The notes under the pieces are model-generated. The model saw only the letters and a program-made list of their open reading frames with translations. It had not been told where the DNA came from and made no database searches. A stretch of 64,000 nt of DNA. Origin: an uncultured Sphingomonadales bacterium. Its GTDB lineage: Bacteria > Pseudomonadota > Alphaproteobacteria > Sphingomonadales > Sphingomonadaceae. The translations under genes and the position numbers were made by a program. Below, piece by piece: positions 16,491 through 25,545 of the stretch; position 1 is the stretch's first letter, and the number at the start of each line of letters is the position of its first letter. The stretch lies in contig CAIJLZ010000004.1 in NCBI GenBank assembly GCA_903821605.1, forward strand, positions 186,001-250,000, written 5' to 3'.

Positions 16491-18857
16491 ATGAAAAAAC
16501 TTCTGGCCGCTACGGCCCTGACGAGCTTGTCGTTCATCGCGATTCCCGCATTTGCGCAAGACAGCAGCGCGCAAGGTGCCACCACAGATTCGGGCATCGG
16601 CGAAATCGTTGTCACCGCGCAGAAGCGCTCGGAAAACATTCAGAGCGTGCCGATCGCGATCTCGGCCGTGGGCAGCAAGTTCCTCGAATCGCGCGGCATC
16701 ACCTCGATCGACGGCCTGGGTGCGATCGCGCCGAACGTGAAATTTGAACGCGCGCCTTCGAACAAGACGATCTCGCAGATTTCGATCCGCGGTTCGGTGA
16801 CGATCAACCCGGCGGTGACATGGGAGCCGGCAGCCGGCCTCTATCTGAACGGGGTGTACATCGCCAAGGCGCAAGGCTCGATCTTCGACGTGGCCGATCT
16901 GGAGCGCGTGGAAATCCTGCGTGGGCCGCAAGGCACGCTCTATGGCCGCAATGCACTGGCAGGGGCCGTGAACCTGGTCCCCAAGATGCCGAGCGGTGAA
17001 CTGGGCCTCAAGGGCGAAGTGAGCTATGGCAATTACGATGCGTGGAAGGGCCGGGCCGTACTCGATCTGCCGTCCTTCGGTCCCTTCTCGCTGAAGCTTT
17101 CGGGCCAGATTCAGAAGCGCGACGGCTTTATCAAGGTGGTGTCCAACCCCTATCCGGAAGTGCTCGCTGCGGGGCCGAACTCGGTCGACCGCACCAATGA
17201 CGTGGACGGCAAGAGCGGCATGGTGCAGCTCCGCTTCCACCCGGAAGGCAGCGACTTCACCGCCGACTATATGTTCGATTACAGCAAGTTCGACCAGCGA
17301 CCCGACTATGCCCAATTGTTGGGCGTCAACCGCAATGGCGACGCACGCGACATCTTCGATCCGAACTCGGTAAGCTATCCATATGCTGGGGCTTATTTCC
17401 CGCTCAACTTGTATGATCGTTCGGATCGCCAATCGACCGCTTCGCTCGACGCCAACCCGCTGTATGAAAAGTCGCGCACCTATGGTCATGGTCTGACCAT
17501 GGCGCTCGATCTTGGCGATGCGACGATCAAGTCGACCACCGCCTATCGCAATCTCAAATGGGCTGACTCGCTTGACCTCGACGGTTCGCCGCTGCCGGTG
17601 GCGCTGACCCAGCGTGACACCAAATTCCATAGCTGGAGCGAAGAACTTCAGGTGACCGGCAAGGCGCTGGACAACAAGCTGAACTATGTTGCCGGCCTGT
17701 TCTACTATAAGGAAAAGGCCGAGACGCTGGGGCCGCAAAGCTTCTTCGGTGGCGGCGCATCCTATCAATCTGACTATGGTTCTCATACTGAAGCGCTCGC
17801 GGCTTATGCCCAGCTCGACTACAGCTTCACGGATGCCCTGAAGCTGACACTCGGCGCACGCTACACGCACGAGAAGAAGGACATCTCCCGCTATTTCCGC
17901 ATCAATTATGACGCGGCCAATAGCATCACCTCGCCGCTGGTGGTGGCAGACCTGCCTTATGGTTCGGTGCCTGACGCCAAGTATAACAACTTCAGCCCGG
18001 CGGTGACGCTGTCCTATCAGGCGAGCAAGGACATCAATGTCTATGCCCGCTTTGCGCAGGGCTTCAAGTCGGGCGGGTTTAACGGCGAAACCAACAGCTT
18101 TGGCGCACCGACGGCCGATTGCCCGACGGGCGCGATCGAACTGTGCAACCCGTATCGCCCTGAAAAGGTCAACAGCTATGAAGTCGGCCTGAAGACGCGA
18201 CTTGCCGACGGCAAGGTGATCTTCAACGTTGCCGCCTTCTGGGACGAGCACAAGGACATCCAACTTTCGGTGTTCAAGGCGGGTGCAGGCGCTTCCTCGA
18301 TCGTGAACAACGCCGCCAAGGCGCGTATCCGCGGGCTGGAAATCGAAACCGTGCTGCGCCCGGTCGATGCGTTGACGATCAACGCCTCGCTCGCGTTCAT
18401 CGATCCCAAGTATAAGAGCTATATCGAGGCGGTGAATGGCGTCGACACCGACGTTTCCGATAACCGTGCGTTCCCGCACACGCCCAAGACCACCGCATCG
18501 GCGGGCGTGGATGTGCGTGTGGCGCAGGGTGACTGGGGTCGCCTGAACATCTCGGGCGATATCAGCTATGTCTCCAGCTACTATACCTTCCCTTATGCGC
18601 TGACGACGGCAACGGCTTCGGACCAGAACGCCAACAACACCAAGTCCAAGGGGCGCACGATCGTGAATATGCGCGCCGGGGTCGCGGAGTTGCCGCTGGG
18701 TAGCGCGAAGATGGAAATCTCGTTGTGGGTCAAGAACCTGATCAAGGAGAACAACCCGTCGAACTTCATCGACTTCGGTCCCGGCTTCGGTGGGCTGACG
18801 GTGGGGTATTTCCCCGATCCGCGCACTTATGGCCTGACCGTAGGCGCGAAGTTCTGA
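16491..18857 (+). CDS. TonB-dependent outer-membrane receptor
   Basis: The 788-residue protein starts with a signal peptide (MKKLLAATALTSLSF ... AFA) and a TonB-box-like EIVVTAQKR, followed by a plug domain (LERVEILRGPQGTLYGRNA) and a 22-strand-type barrel ending in the aromatic terminus TVGAKF. This is the sphingomonad type that imports hydrophobic or large organic substrates as well as siderophores. The ribosome-binding site is AGGAGAGGATAAC before ATG. It is alone in its transcript: a strong terminator follows at 18866. It diverges from a KstD-like flavoprotein, which hints at a steroid-like ligand. Confidence 0.95.
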   Translation: MKKLLAATALTSLSFIAIPAFAQDSSAQGATTDSGIGEIVVTAQKRSENIQSVPIAISAVGSKFLESRGITSIDGLGAIAPNVKFERAPSNKTISQISIRGSVTINPAVTWEPAAGLYLNGVYIAKAQGSIFDVADLERVEILRGPQGTLYGRNALAGAVNLVPKMPSGELGLKGEVSYGNYDAWKGRAVLDLPSFGPFSLKLSGQIQKRDGFIKVVSNPYPEVLAAGPNSVDRTNDVDGKSGMVQLRFHPEGSDFTADYMFDYSKFDQRPDYAQLLGVNRNGDARDIFDPNSVSYPYAGAYFPLNLYDRSDRQSTASLDANPLYEKSRTYGHGLTMALDLGDATIKSTTAYRNLKWADSLDLDGSPLPVALTQRDTKFHSWSEELQVTGKALDNKLNYVAGLFYYKEKAETLGPQSFFGGGASYQSDYGSHTEALAAYAQLDYSFTDALKLTLGARYTHEKKDISRYFRINYDAANSITSPLVVADLPYGSVPDAKYNNFSPAVTLSYQASKDINVYARFAQGFKSGGFNGETNSFGAPTADCPTGAIELCNPYRPEKVNSYEVGLKTRLADGKVIFNVAAFWDEHKDIQLSVFKAGAGASSIVNNAAKARIRGLEIETVLRPVDALTINASLAFIDPKYKSYIEAVNGVDTDVSDNRAFPHTPKTTASAGVDVRVAQGDWGRLNISGDISYVSSYYTFPYALTTATASDQNANNTKSKGRTIVNMRAGVAELPLGSAKMEISLWVKNLIKENNPSNFIDFGPGFGGLTVGYFPDPRTYGLTVGAKF

Positions 18858-18865
18858 TCCTGATG

Positions 18866-18906
18866 TCCGGCCCCTTTGCCAGCGGTGAAGGGGCCGGAAT
18901 TTTTAA
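18866..18906 (+). terminator. Intrinsic terminator after the TonB receptor
   Basis: A perfect 11-base stem (18866-18876 with 18888-18898) around an 11-base loop is followed by ATTTTTAA. It lies 9 bases after the receptor stop. This is the clearest plus-strand rho-independent terminator in the window. Confidence 0.85.
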
Positions 18907-18943
18907 TATTGCCAACCCATAATAATAAGACCGGGAGAGTCAG

Positions 18944-19684
18944 ATGTTGTTCGAAGGCAAGAATGTCCTGATCACCGGGGCCGCGTCGGGCATCGGCCGT
19001 GCGACCGCGATCCGCTTTGCAGCAGAAGGCGCGCGCGTCACCATTGGCGATAAAAACGAAGCCGGGCTGGCGGAAACCGCCGCGATGATGGCGTCTGTCC
19101 CCGTAATCCAGCCATTTGATGCGGTGGATGCCGAATCCTGCCGTCAACTGGTCGCCGTGGCCGCGCGCGATGGGCTGGACGTCCTGTGCAACATTTCGGG
19201 CGTGCTCAAATGGGGCCGGACCGAAGACTTTCCCCTCGACGATTTCGACCTGGTGATGGCGGTGAACGTCCGCAGCGTGTTTACACTGTGTCAGGCGGCA
19301 CTGCCGCACCTGCTGGCGAGCAAGGGCAATATCGTGAACACCGCATCTGCGGCGGCGTTGCAGGGCATTGCCTATACGGTGGCCTATGCCGCGTCGAAGC
19401 ATGCCGTCGCGGGCATCACCAAAAGCCTGGCCGTGGAATATGCTGCGCAAGGTTTGCGCGTGAACGCGATCTGCCCGGGGCAGGTGAACACGCCGATGAC
19501 GATGCAGACCGCGTTTCCGGAAGGCATTGATTACAACCTACTGATGCGTAACGCGCCCAAGCTGCTGGACGGATCGTGCGAACCGGAAGATATTGCCGAG
19601 CTGTTTGCCTTTCTTGCCAGTGACAAGGCGCGCAAGATCAGCGGTGCGCTGTTCACAATTGATGGCGCTCAATTGGCGGGGTGA
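18944..19684 (+). CDS. Short-chain dehydrogenase/reductase
   Basis: The 246-residue SDR has TGAASGIG near residues 11-18, an active-site serine in NTASAAA and YAASK, so its catalytic residues are complete. NISG stands in the NNAG position. RBS GGGAGAG precedes ATG 18944. It lies just after the TonB receptor terminator and has its own upstream space of only 38 bases, so its promoter may lie within or beside the terminator region. Its last 32 bases overlap the convergent SnoaL-like gene. The substrate is unknown. Confidence 0.9.
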   Translation: MLFEGKNVLITGAASGIGRATAIRFAAEGARVTIGDKNEAGLAETAAMMASVPVIQPFDAVDAESCRQLVAVAARDGLDVLCNISGVLKWGRTEDFPLDDFDLVMAVNVRSVFTLCQAALPHLLASKGNIVNTASAAALQGIAYTVAYAASKHAVAGITKSLAVEYAAQGLRVNAICPGQVNTPMTMQTAFPEGIDYNLLMRNAPKLLDGSCEPEDIAELFAFLASDKARKISGALFTIDGAQLAG

Positions 19685-20147
19685 GCAGGATGCGCGCAGC
19701 CGCCTCCCCATTCAGCAGGGCGTTGGCGCGGTGGACCACGCGCCAGCCCCCATATGCACCACCCGCCGTGCGCGCCAGCGCCCAGCGGTTGGCGGAGACG
19801 CGACGGGCTTCGAACCCGTTGGCCCCATTGCAGAACACGACTGAATGGCCCCGCGCCAGTGCATGATCGCCCTCCAGCGTGACCGCGACGGGCCCCAAGA
19901 CATGGGCACAACCATCGGCCATAAGCGCCTGATGGATAGGCCCTTCGATCAGCGCGGCAATCGCCGCATGTCCGCGCGCCGGCGCAAATCCGACGATTTC
20001 ATAGACCCCGTCGTCGGTCCACAATGCGGCGATCGCCGGCGCATCGCCAATATCGGCGAGCGGGCCGTAGCTGGCGATCAGATCGCGGATCGCCTCGCGA
20101 TCCTCCAGCACGCGTAGCCGCTGATTGAACGCTTCAAGACTGTTCAT
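19653..20147 (-). CDS. SnoaL-like / NTF2-fold protein
   Basis: The 164-residue protein starts with a helix typical of SnoaL_4-type proteins (LEDREAIRDLIASYGPLAD) and continues with LWTDDGVYEI and a late WRVVHR strand. The family contains cyclases, isomerases and dehydratases acting on polycyclic or terpenoid compounds, and many members of unknown activity. It overlaps the end of the convergent SDR gene and is divergent from the DUF1214 gene after 43 bases. No catalytic residues can be assigned by eye. Confidence 0.8.
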   Translation of the reverse strand: MNSLEAFNQRLRVLEDREAIRDLIASYGPLADIGDAPAIAALWTDDGVYEIVGFAPARGHAAIAALIEGPIHQALMADGCAHVLGPVAVTLEGDHALARGHSVVFCNGANGFEARRVSANRWALARTAGGAYGGWRVVHRANALLNGEAAARILLTPPIERHQL

Positions 20148-20190
20148 GGCTATTCCGCCGATCTATCAAGTTATGAGAGGATAAGCGATT

Positions 20191-21267
20191 ATGAACGAAC
20201 AAACCGAACACCTCAATCATGTCTGGCGCAAGTTCTGCGCTGCGCTGGCCGAATGTGGTGATGTGCTGGCCCGCCCGGCCACACCGACCGGCGCGCTCGA
20301 TCAGGCAGAAGGCCTGCGCTACCTCAGTCGTCTGACCCGTACCGCGCTTAACATGCTGGTCGACAGCGCCGATCCGCAATTCCCCCGCCTGTTTCTGCTG
20401 GCCGATGACAAGATCAAGATCGGTGCAGACAATCCGGACAATCTTTATCAGCAATGCGTGGTCAGCCCAGCCTGCGAATATCGCATCACCGGCAAGCGCA
20501 ACACGGTTCCCTATTTTTCCATCGGCAGCAAGGCCAACCGCTATGCCATCGACGGCACCATGGCATCTACCGGCGAGATCGAGTTCGCACAGATGGAGTT
20601 CGGTCCTGACGGCAGCTTCGAAATCATTGTCAGCCGCGATCCCAAGCCGGGCAACTGGTTGCCCATGGCCGATGACACATCGCTGCTGATCGTGCGTCAG
20701 ACCTTTGATGACAAGCATCAGCAAGTGGCGGCGGATGTGAAGGTGGAGCGCATCAGCGCAGGGCCTTCGGCCCCTGCACTTCTCACGCCCGAGATGATCG
20801 AGCGGCAATTGCTGGGCGCGGCGCAATGGGTGCGTGGTACTTCCAGCACGTTTGCGGATTGGTCTGAATGGTTCAAGGCAACGCCGAACCGCATCTATGA
20901 GGCCGACCAATCGATCTGGTACCGCGCGGGCGGTGATCCGAATATCTGGTATGGTCATCTTTATTTTGACCTGCAACCGGGCGAGGCGCTGGTGATCGAA
21001 ACCCCCGTCCCGCCGTGCCGCATGTGGAACTTTCAGGTCGACAACTGGTGGATGGAATCGCTCGACCACGTGCATCAGAAGGTGTGGGTCAACAATAGCC
21101 AGGCGACATATGAGCCGGATGGGAGCGTGGTGCTGGTCTGCGCCGATGCTGATCCGGGGTTTGGCAATTGGATCGATCTCGCTGGGCATCGCTCCGGCAC
21201 CGCCCTGTGGCGCTGGATTGGCGCGGAAAGCACGCCAACGCCGCAGTGCCGGGTAGTGAAGCTTTAA
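20191..21267 (+). CDS. DUF1214-domain protein
   Basis: The 358-residue protein has a C-terminal half with the DUF1214 wording (IWYGHLYFDLQPGEALVI, CRMWNFQVDNWW, NSQATYEPDGS). No signal peptide or membrane segment is evident. The biochemical role of this family is not established, although its members often lie near oxidoreductases in catabolic loci. RBS AGAGGATAAGCG precedes ATG 20191. The thiamine-diphosphate enzyme follows after 86 bases on the same strand, so the two may be cotranscribed. Confidence 0.85.
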   Translation: MNEQTEHLNHVWRKFCAALAECGDVLARPATPTGALDQAEGLRYLSRLTRTALNMLVDSADPQFPRLFLLADDKIKIGADNPDNLYQQCVVSPACEYRITGKRNTVPYFSIGSKANRYAIDGTMASTGEIEFAQMEFGPDGSFEIIVSRDPKPGNWLPMADDTSLLIVRQTFDDKHQQVAADVKVERISAGPSAPALLTPEMIERQLLGAAQWVRGTSSTFADWSEWFKATPNRIYEADQSIWYRAGGDPNIWYGHLYFDLQPGEALVIETPVPPCRMWNFQVDNWWMESLDHVHQKVWVNNSQATYEPDGSVVLVCADADPGFGNWIDLAGHRSGTALWRWIGAESTPTPQCRVVKL

Positions 21268-21353
21268 CAAACTGCCGCATCAGCCTCGGCTCAGGTGCAT
21301 AGGGGCTGGAACCGCTGTGCAACCCGGAGCCGTTAAGGGGGCGAGAGAAAATC

Positions 21354-22985
21354 ATGAACGACAAGGCTCATACGACAGATGTGTACAACGGTGGGGATGC
21401 GGTGTGCGCTGCGCTTGATGCATTGGGCGTGCGCACGATCTTCGGCATTCCCAGCCAGCAGAATCTGGCATTATACGATGCGCTGCGGCGGTCTGGCCGG
21501 ATCCGCATGGTTGGCGCCCGCCACGAAGCGGGCGCGGTTCATGCCGCCGATGGCTATGCGCGGGCGACCGGCGAGCTTGGCGTGGCCATCGTCAGCACCG
21601 GGCCGGGGACAGCCAATGCTGTCAATGGCCTGTACGAAGCCGGCTTCGCGTCCTCCCCGGTCCTGCTGATCACGACGCAGGTTGATCGCGTTCATCTTGG
21701 GCGTGGTCGCGGTTTTATCCACGACGCCGATGGCCAGTCGCAAATGCTGCGCAGCGTGACCCGCAGGACGGAATGCGTGATGCACGGCCATCGGATCGCA
21801 GATACAATCATGTCGGTCGCGGCGGACATTTTGAGCGGCCGTCCCCAACCCGGCGCGGTAGAGATTCCGACCGACCTGCTGTCTGCGCCGACGACATCGG
21901 GCGTGATCCGCATCGAGAAGCCGCTGCCGATCGCGCCTGACGAGGCGCTTATTGAGCGTGCCGTTGCACTGCTTGATGATGCGAAACGGCCCCTGCTTTG
22001 GGTCGGGGGCGGTAGCGGGAGCGTCGAGGCGGCTGAAGCGGTGCGCGCGCTTGCGGAGCGCCTCGGCCTGCCGGTGGTCAGCTCGCTGAACGGCAGGGGA
22101 GTCATGCCGAGCGACCATCCGCTGTTCATTGGCAGTCAGACCCATTATCCAGCCTTTCGCACCTTGCTGGAACAGGCGGACGCAGTGCTGGCCATCGGCA
22201 CCCGCTTTCAGGCGGTGGCGACTTGGTTCTGGTCGCTACCGATGCCGCCAAAGCTGATCCAAGTCGATGTCGATCCGACCGCAATCGGCCGGAACTATCC
22301 GGCGGAAATCGGCATCATCGGCGATGCGCGGCTTACCGCAGACGCACTGAACCGCAAAACGCGCGGCGGCGCTATTGATCCGGACTTTCTGCAATTGGCG
22401 GCTTCGGTCCGCGCCGCGCTTGCCGCTGATACCGTGCAGCGCATCGGCGTGGACCATGCCGGGATCTGCGATGCGATAGCCCGCCATGCCCCCGAGGAAC
22501 GGGTCGTGGTGTGCGATGCCACCATGACAGGCACCACTTGGGGAACCCATCGCCTGCCGGCGAACCATCCACGCCAGTTCATGTACAGTACGAGCCTTGC
22601 GATCGGGCCGGCGCTGCCGCTTGGTCTTGGTGCGGCGATCGGGAGCGGGAAGCGCGCCATCGTCGTGCATGGCGACGGCGGCATCATGCTGAGCTTGGGC
22701 GAGCTTGCCACCGCTGTCGAAACGGCGGCCCCGGTGACGGTACTGGTGTTCAACAACAAGGGGTACGGGGGGCTGAAATATCTCCAGACCGCTTATGGCG
22801 TGCCGCATGTCAGCGTGGATCTGCATACGCCGGATTTCGTGGGCCTTGGCACGGCGATGGGGATGCCCTCTTGGCGCGTCGACAATGTGGCAGAGTTTGA
22901 GACCGTGTTTGCAAACGCCATGGCGGGCGACGGACCCAATCTGATCGAAGTGGACATCACCGCAATGGCGCCGCTGGCGATGTGA
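21354..22985 (+). CDS. Thiamine-diphosphate-dependent enzyme (acetolactate-synthase-like)
   Basis: The 543-residue protein has the three-domain architecture of ThDP decarboxylase/lyase enzymes: a PYR domain with the activating glutamate near residue 58 (ARHEAGAVHAADGYAR), a central nucleotide-binding-like domain, and a PP domain with the ThDP motif GDGGIMLSLGE followed by NN. Homologues include acetolactate synthase-like, benzoylformate decarboxylase-like and 2-hydroxyacyl-CoA lyase-like enzymes. It probably cleaves or decarboxylates a 2-keto or 2-hydroxy substrate. Pairing with DUF1214 rather than ilvN argues against a role in branched amino acid synthesis. Confidence 0.88.
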   Translation: MNDKAHTTDVYNGGDAVCAALDALGVRTIFGIPSQQNLALYDALRRSGRIRMVGARHEAGAVHAADGYARATGELGVAIVSTGPGTANAVNGLYEAGFASSPVLLITTQVDRVHLGRGRGFIHDADGQSQMLRSVTRRTECVMHGHRIADTIMSVAADILSGRPQPGAVEIPTDLLSAPTTSGVIRIEKPLPIAPDEALIERAVALLDDAKRPLLWVGGGSGSVEAAEAVRALAERLGLPVVSSLNGRGVMPSDHPLFIGSQTHYPAFRTLLEQADAVLAIGTRFQAVATWFWSLPMPPKLIQVDVDPTAIGRNYPAEIGIIGDARLTADALNRKTRGGAIDPDFLQLAASVRAALAADTVQRIGVDHAGICDAIARHAPEERVVVCDATMTGTTWGTHRLPANHPRQFMYSTSLAIGPALPLGLGAAIGSGKRAIVVHGDGGIMLSLGELATAVETAAPVTVLVFNNKGYGGLKYLQTAYGVPHVSVDLHTPDFVGLGTAMGMPSWRVDNVAEFETVFANAMAGDGPNLIEVDITAMAPLAM

Positions 22986-23104
22986 GGACGATGACCGATG
23001 TGTTTGTGGTGGGGCGTTGACGCGGCAATCAAATGTTCAGGGAGTGAATGGGGATGAGGCCCGCGAGCCCCAAATTCCTCCCTCTGCTTAAGGAACGCAA
23101 CATC

Positions 23105-25420
23105 ATGACGTCACGCATTGTCACTTGGGGCCTAGGCCTTCTCCTCATGTGCGTCGGCCTCGCGCTCATGGTCGGTGGCGCGTGGCTCATTTTGCTCGGC
23201 GGGTCGCCTTATTATCTCGTTGCGGGTTCGGGCTGCCTTGTCTCGGGCGCCCTGATCTGCCGCAAGCGGCGTCTCGGGGTGTCTGTCTATGGCGGCACCG
23301 TCGTGGGCACCATCGCTTGGGCCTTGTGGGAGGTCGGGCCAAATTTCTGGCTGCTGCTCCCCCGCATTGGTGGCCCGCTTGTGCTGATGCTGTTCATGTT
23401 CACCCCTTGGGTTCAAAGGGCACTTGCGCCGGCTAGCGTGCGGGCTGTCGACAAGCGGCTCGCTGCCCTTGCCGCAGGGCTGCTGCTCATCGTGGGTGGT
23501 GCGGCGCTGACGTGGCACAATCGGGAAGCCAGCGTTCCCAACAGCCCGATCGGGCGCGCCGCGCCGGTGACGGATTGGGCTGATTATGCAGGGAACAAGG
23601 GCGGCACGCGCTTCTCAGCGGCAAGCCAGATCACGCCCTCGAACGTGTCGCGCCTGAAGGTCGCTTGGACTTACCACACCGGCGATCTTCCGCGCGGCGG
23701 CCTGTCCCCGCAGATGTTCGAGGGGACGCCGCTACAGATCGGGGACAGGCTTTATCTCTGCACCCCCCATAATATCGTCATCGCGCTTGATGCCGACAAG
23801 GGCACGGAACTGTGGCGTTTCGATCCCAAGGTGAATCCGGAAGGAAGCTATACCAGAGCCTGCCGAGGGCTGGCGTTCCACCAGTCGTCGTCGCCCGCTG
23901 CGGCCGATTGTCCGCGCCGCCTGTTGGTCGCCACGATTGATGGCCGGATGATCGCGGTCAGCGCGGCAACCGGGCGACCGTGCCGCAACTTCGGCCAAGG
24001 CGGCGAAATATCGCTTCGCACTGGCATGGGTGAAGTAAAGCCCGGATGGCAGTTCAACACCTCGCCGCCCGCCATCGTCGGGGATGCCGCGATCATCGGC
24101 GGCTTCGTACTCGACAACATGGGGACCGACGAACCATCCGGTGTGGTCCGCGCATTCAATGCGCTCGACGGCGCGCTGATGTGGAATTGGGACGCCGGGC
24201 GCAAGCGTGTGAACGCGGCTCTTAAGCCAGGCGAGAGCTATACCCGCAGTTCTCCCAACGCCTGGAGTCTGTTCAGTGCCGACGAGAAGCTGGGTCTGGT
24301 CTATGTGCCGACGGGCAATCCTTCACCGGATCACTTCGGCGGTCGACGCAATGCTGAGATGGAACGCTACGGTAGTGCGGTCGTCGCGCTCGATGTCACC
24401 ACGGGTGCGGTGCGCTGGGCATTTCAGACGGTCCATCATGACTTATGGGATTATGACGTCGCGTCTCAACCGGTGCTGGCAAATGTTCCGGTGGGCGGCC
24501 GCCTCGTTCCGGGCCTGATTCAGGCCACGAAGCAAGGCGAAATATTCTTGCTCGACCGTCGCAATGGCAGGCCTCTGGCACCAACCGAAGAAATCGCGGT
24601 GCCGCGCGGCAATGTGCCGGGGGAGCGTTATGCACCAACGCAACCGGTCTCCCACTGGTTGCCGAGCCTAACCCCACCACCGCTACAGGAAGCGGACATG
24701 TGGGGTGCAACGCCGCTTGACCAATTGTGGTGTCGCATCGCCTTTCGTCAACTTCGCTACTTGGGGCGCTTTACCCCGCCTTCGCTGGAAAAGAGCCTGA
24801 TCTTTCCGGGCAACAACGGGATCACAAACTGGGGCAGCGTTGCCGTTGACCCTGATCGCCAAGTCCTTGTGGTGCCGACTTCCTATATGCCGCTCACCTT
24901 GAAGCTCATTCCACGCAAGGACGCACCCGCGACAGACCACATCGTGCTTGATGGGCGAGCAGCCATTTCGCCGATGAGCGGGACGCCCTATGCGGTGCGC
25001 ACGGAGCGGCCATTCGTCTCGCCGCTGGGCATGCCCTGCAATGCGCCGCCATGGGGTCGGCTTACCGCCTTTGACCTGAAGACCCGTCAGATCCTCTGGC
25101 AGCGCCCGCTTGGCACCACGGCCGACCACGCCCCGCTGGGGATCCCGGTACCGGGCGTCTTTAACCAAGGCGGGGCGATCACCACCCGCAGCGGGCTCAT
25201 TTTTATTGGCGCGACGATGGACAATTATCTGCGCGCCTTTGACCTGGAAAGCGGCAAGGAACTGTGGAAAGGCCGCCTGTCCGCTGGCGGGCAGGCGTTG
25301 CCGATGACGTTTGTTTCGCCACGGACCGGCAAGCAATATGTCGTCATCGCCGCAGGGGGACATGCCTTCATGCACACCAAGATGGGCGATGAAGTCGTCG
25401 CCTATAGTCTCGGCGATTGA
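23105..25420 (+). CDS. Membrane-bound PQQ-dependent dehydrogenase (glucose/quinate dehydrogenase family)
   Basis: The protein of about 771 residues has a hydrophobic N-terminus with several membrane segments in roughly the first 125 residues, then an eight-bladed propeller domain with GGTRFSAASQI, HHDLWDYDVASQPVL and late LRAFDLESGKELW. This matches membrane glucose/quinate/polyol quinoproteins, which oxidise alcohols or sugars on the periplasmic side and reduce ubiquinone. The frame is open from 23048; ATG 23105 begins just before the first membrane segment. No PQQ-synthesis genes lie in the window. The real substrate may be any cyclic polyol or alcohol. Confidence 0.9.
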   Translation: MTSRIVTWGLGLLLMCVGLALMVGGAWLILLGGSPYYLVAGSGCLVSGALICRKRRLGVSVYGGTVVGTIAWALWEVGPNFWLLLPRIGGPLVLMLFMFTPWVQRALAPASVRAVDKRLAALAAGLLLIVGGAALTWHNREASVPNSPIGRAAPVTDWADYAGNKGGTRFSAASQITPSNVSRLKVAWTYHTGDLPRGGLSPQMFEGTPLQIGDRLYLCTPHNIVIALDADKGTELWRFDPKVNPEGSYTRACRGLAFHQSSSPAAADCPRRLLVATIDGRMIAVSAATGRPCRNFGQGGEISLRTGMGEVKPGWQFNTSPPAIVGDAAIIGGFVLDNMGTDEPSGVVRAFNALDGALMWNWDAGRKRVNAALKPGESYTRSSPNAWSLFSADEKLGLVYVPTGNPSPDHFGGRRNAEMERYGSAVVALDVTTGAVRWAFQTVHHDLWDYDVASQPVLANVPVGGRLVPGLIQATKQGEIFLLDRRNGRPLAPTEEIAVPRGNVPGERYAPTQPVSHWLPSLTPPPLQEADMWGATPLDQLWCRIAFRQLRYLGRFTPPSLEKSLIFPGNNGITNWGSVAVDPDRQVLVVPTSYMPLTLKLIPRKDAPATDHIVLDGRAAISPMSGTPYAVRTERPFVSPLGMPCNAPPWGRLTAFDLKTRQILWQRPLGTTADHAPLGIPVPGVFNQGGAITTRSGLIFIGATMDNYLRAFDLESGKELWKGRLSAGGQALPMTFVSPRTGKQYVVIAAGGHAFMHTKMGDEVVAYSLGD

Positions 25421-25545
25421 GTATGCGCATGCTGGTTTGATTGACGCTTCCCAAGCTCCTTGCGGAGCGCGCGCCTGTCTCTCAGGGCCGGTGCAGCAGG
25501 GGGTAACACGCTGCCCAACGCAGCATGTGCCCCCTGCCGTGCGCC

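Noticed and set aside
16464-18479. 671-residue open frame on the minus strand
   Set aside because: It is a shadow of the TonB receptor gene and starts and ends without family character.
21354-22985. Acetolactate synthase for valine/isoleucine synthesis
   Set aside because: No regulatory subunit or other ilv gene is adjacent, and the context is catabolic.
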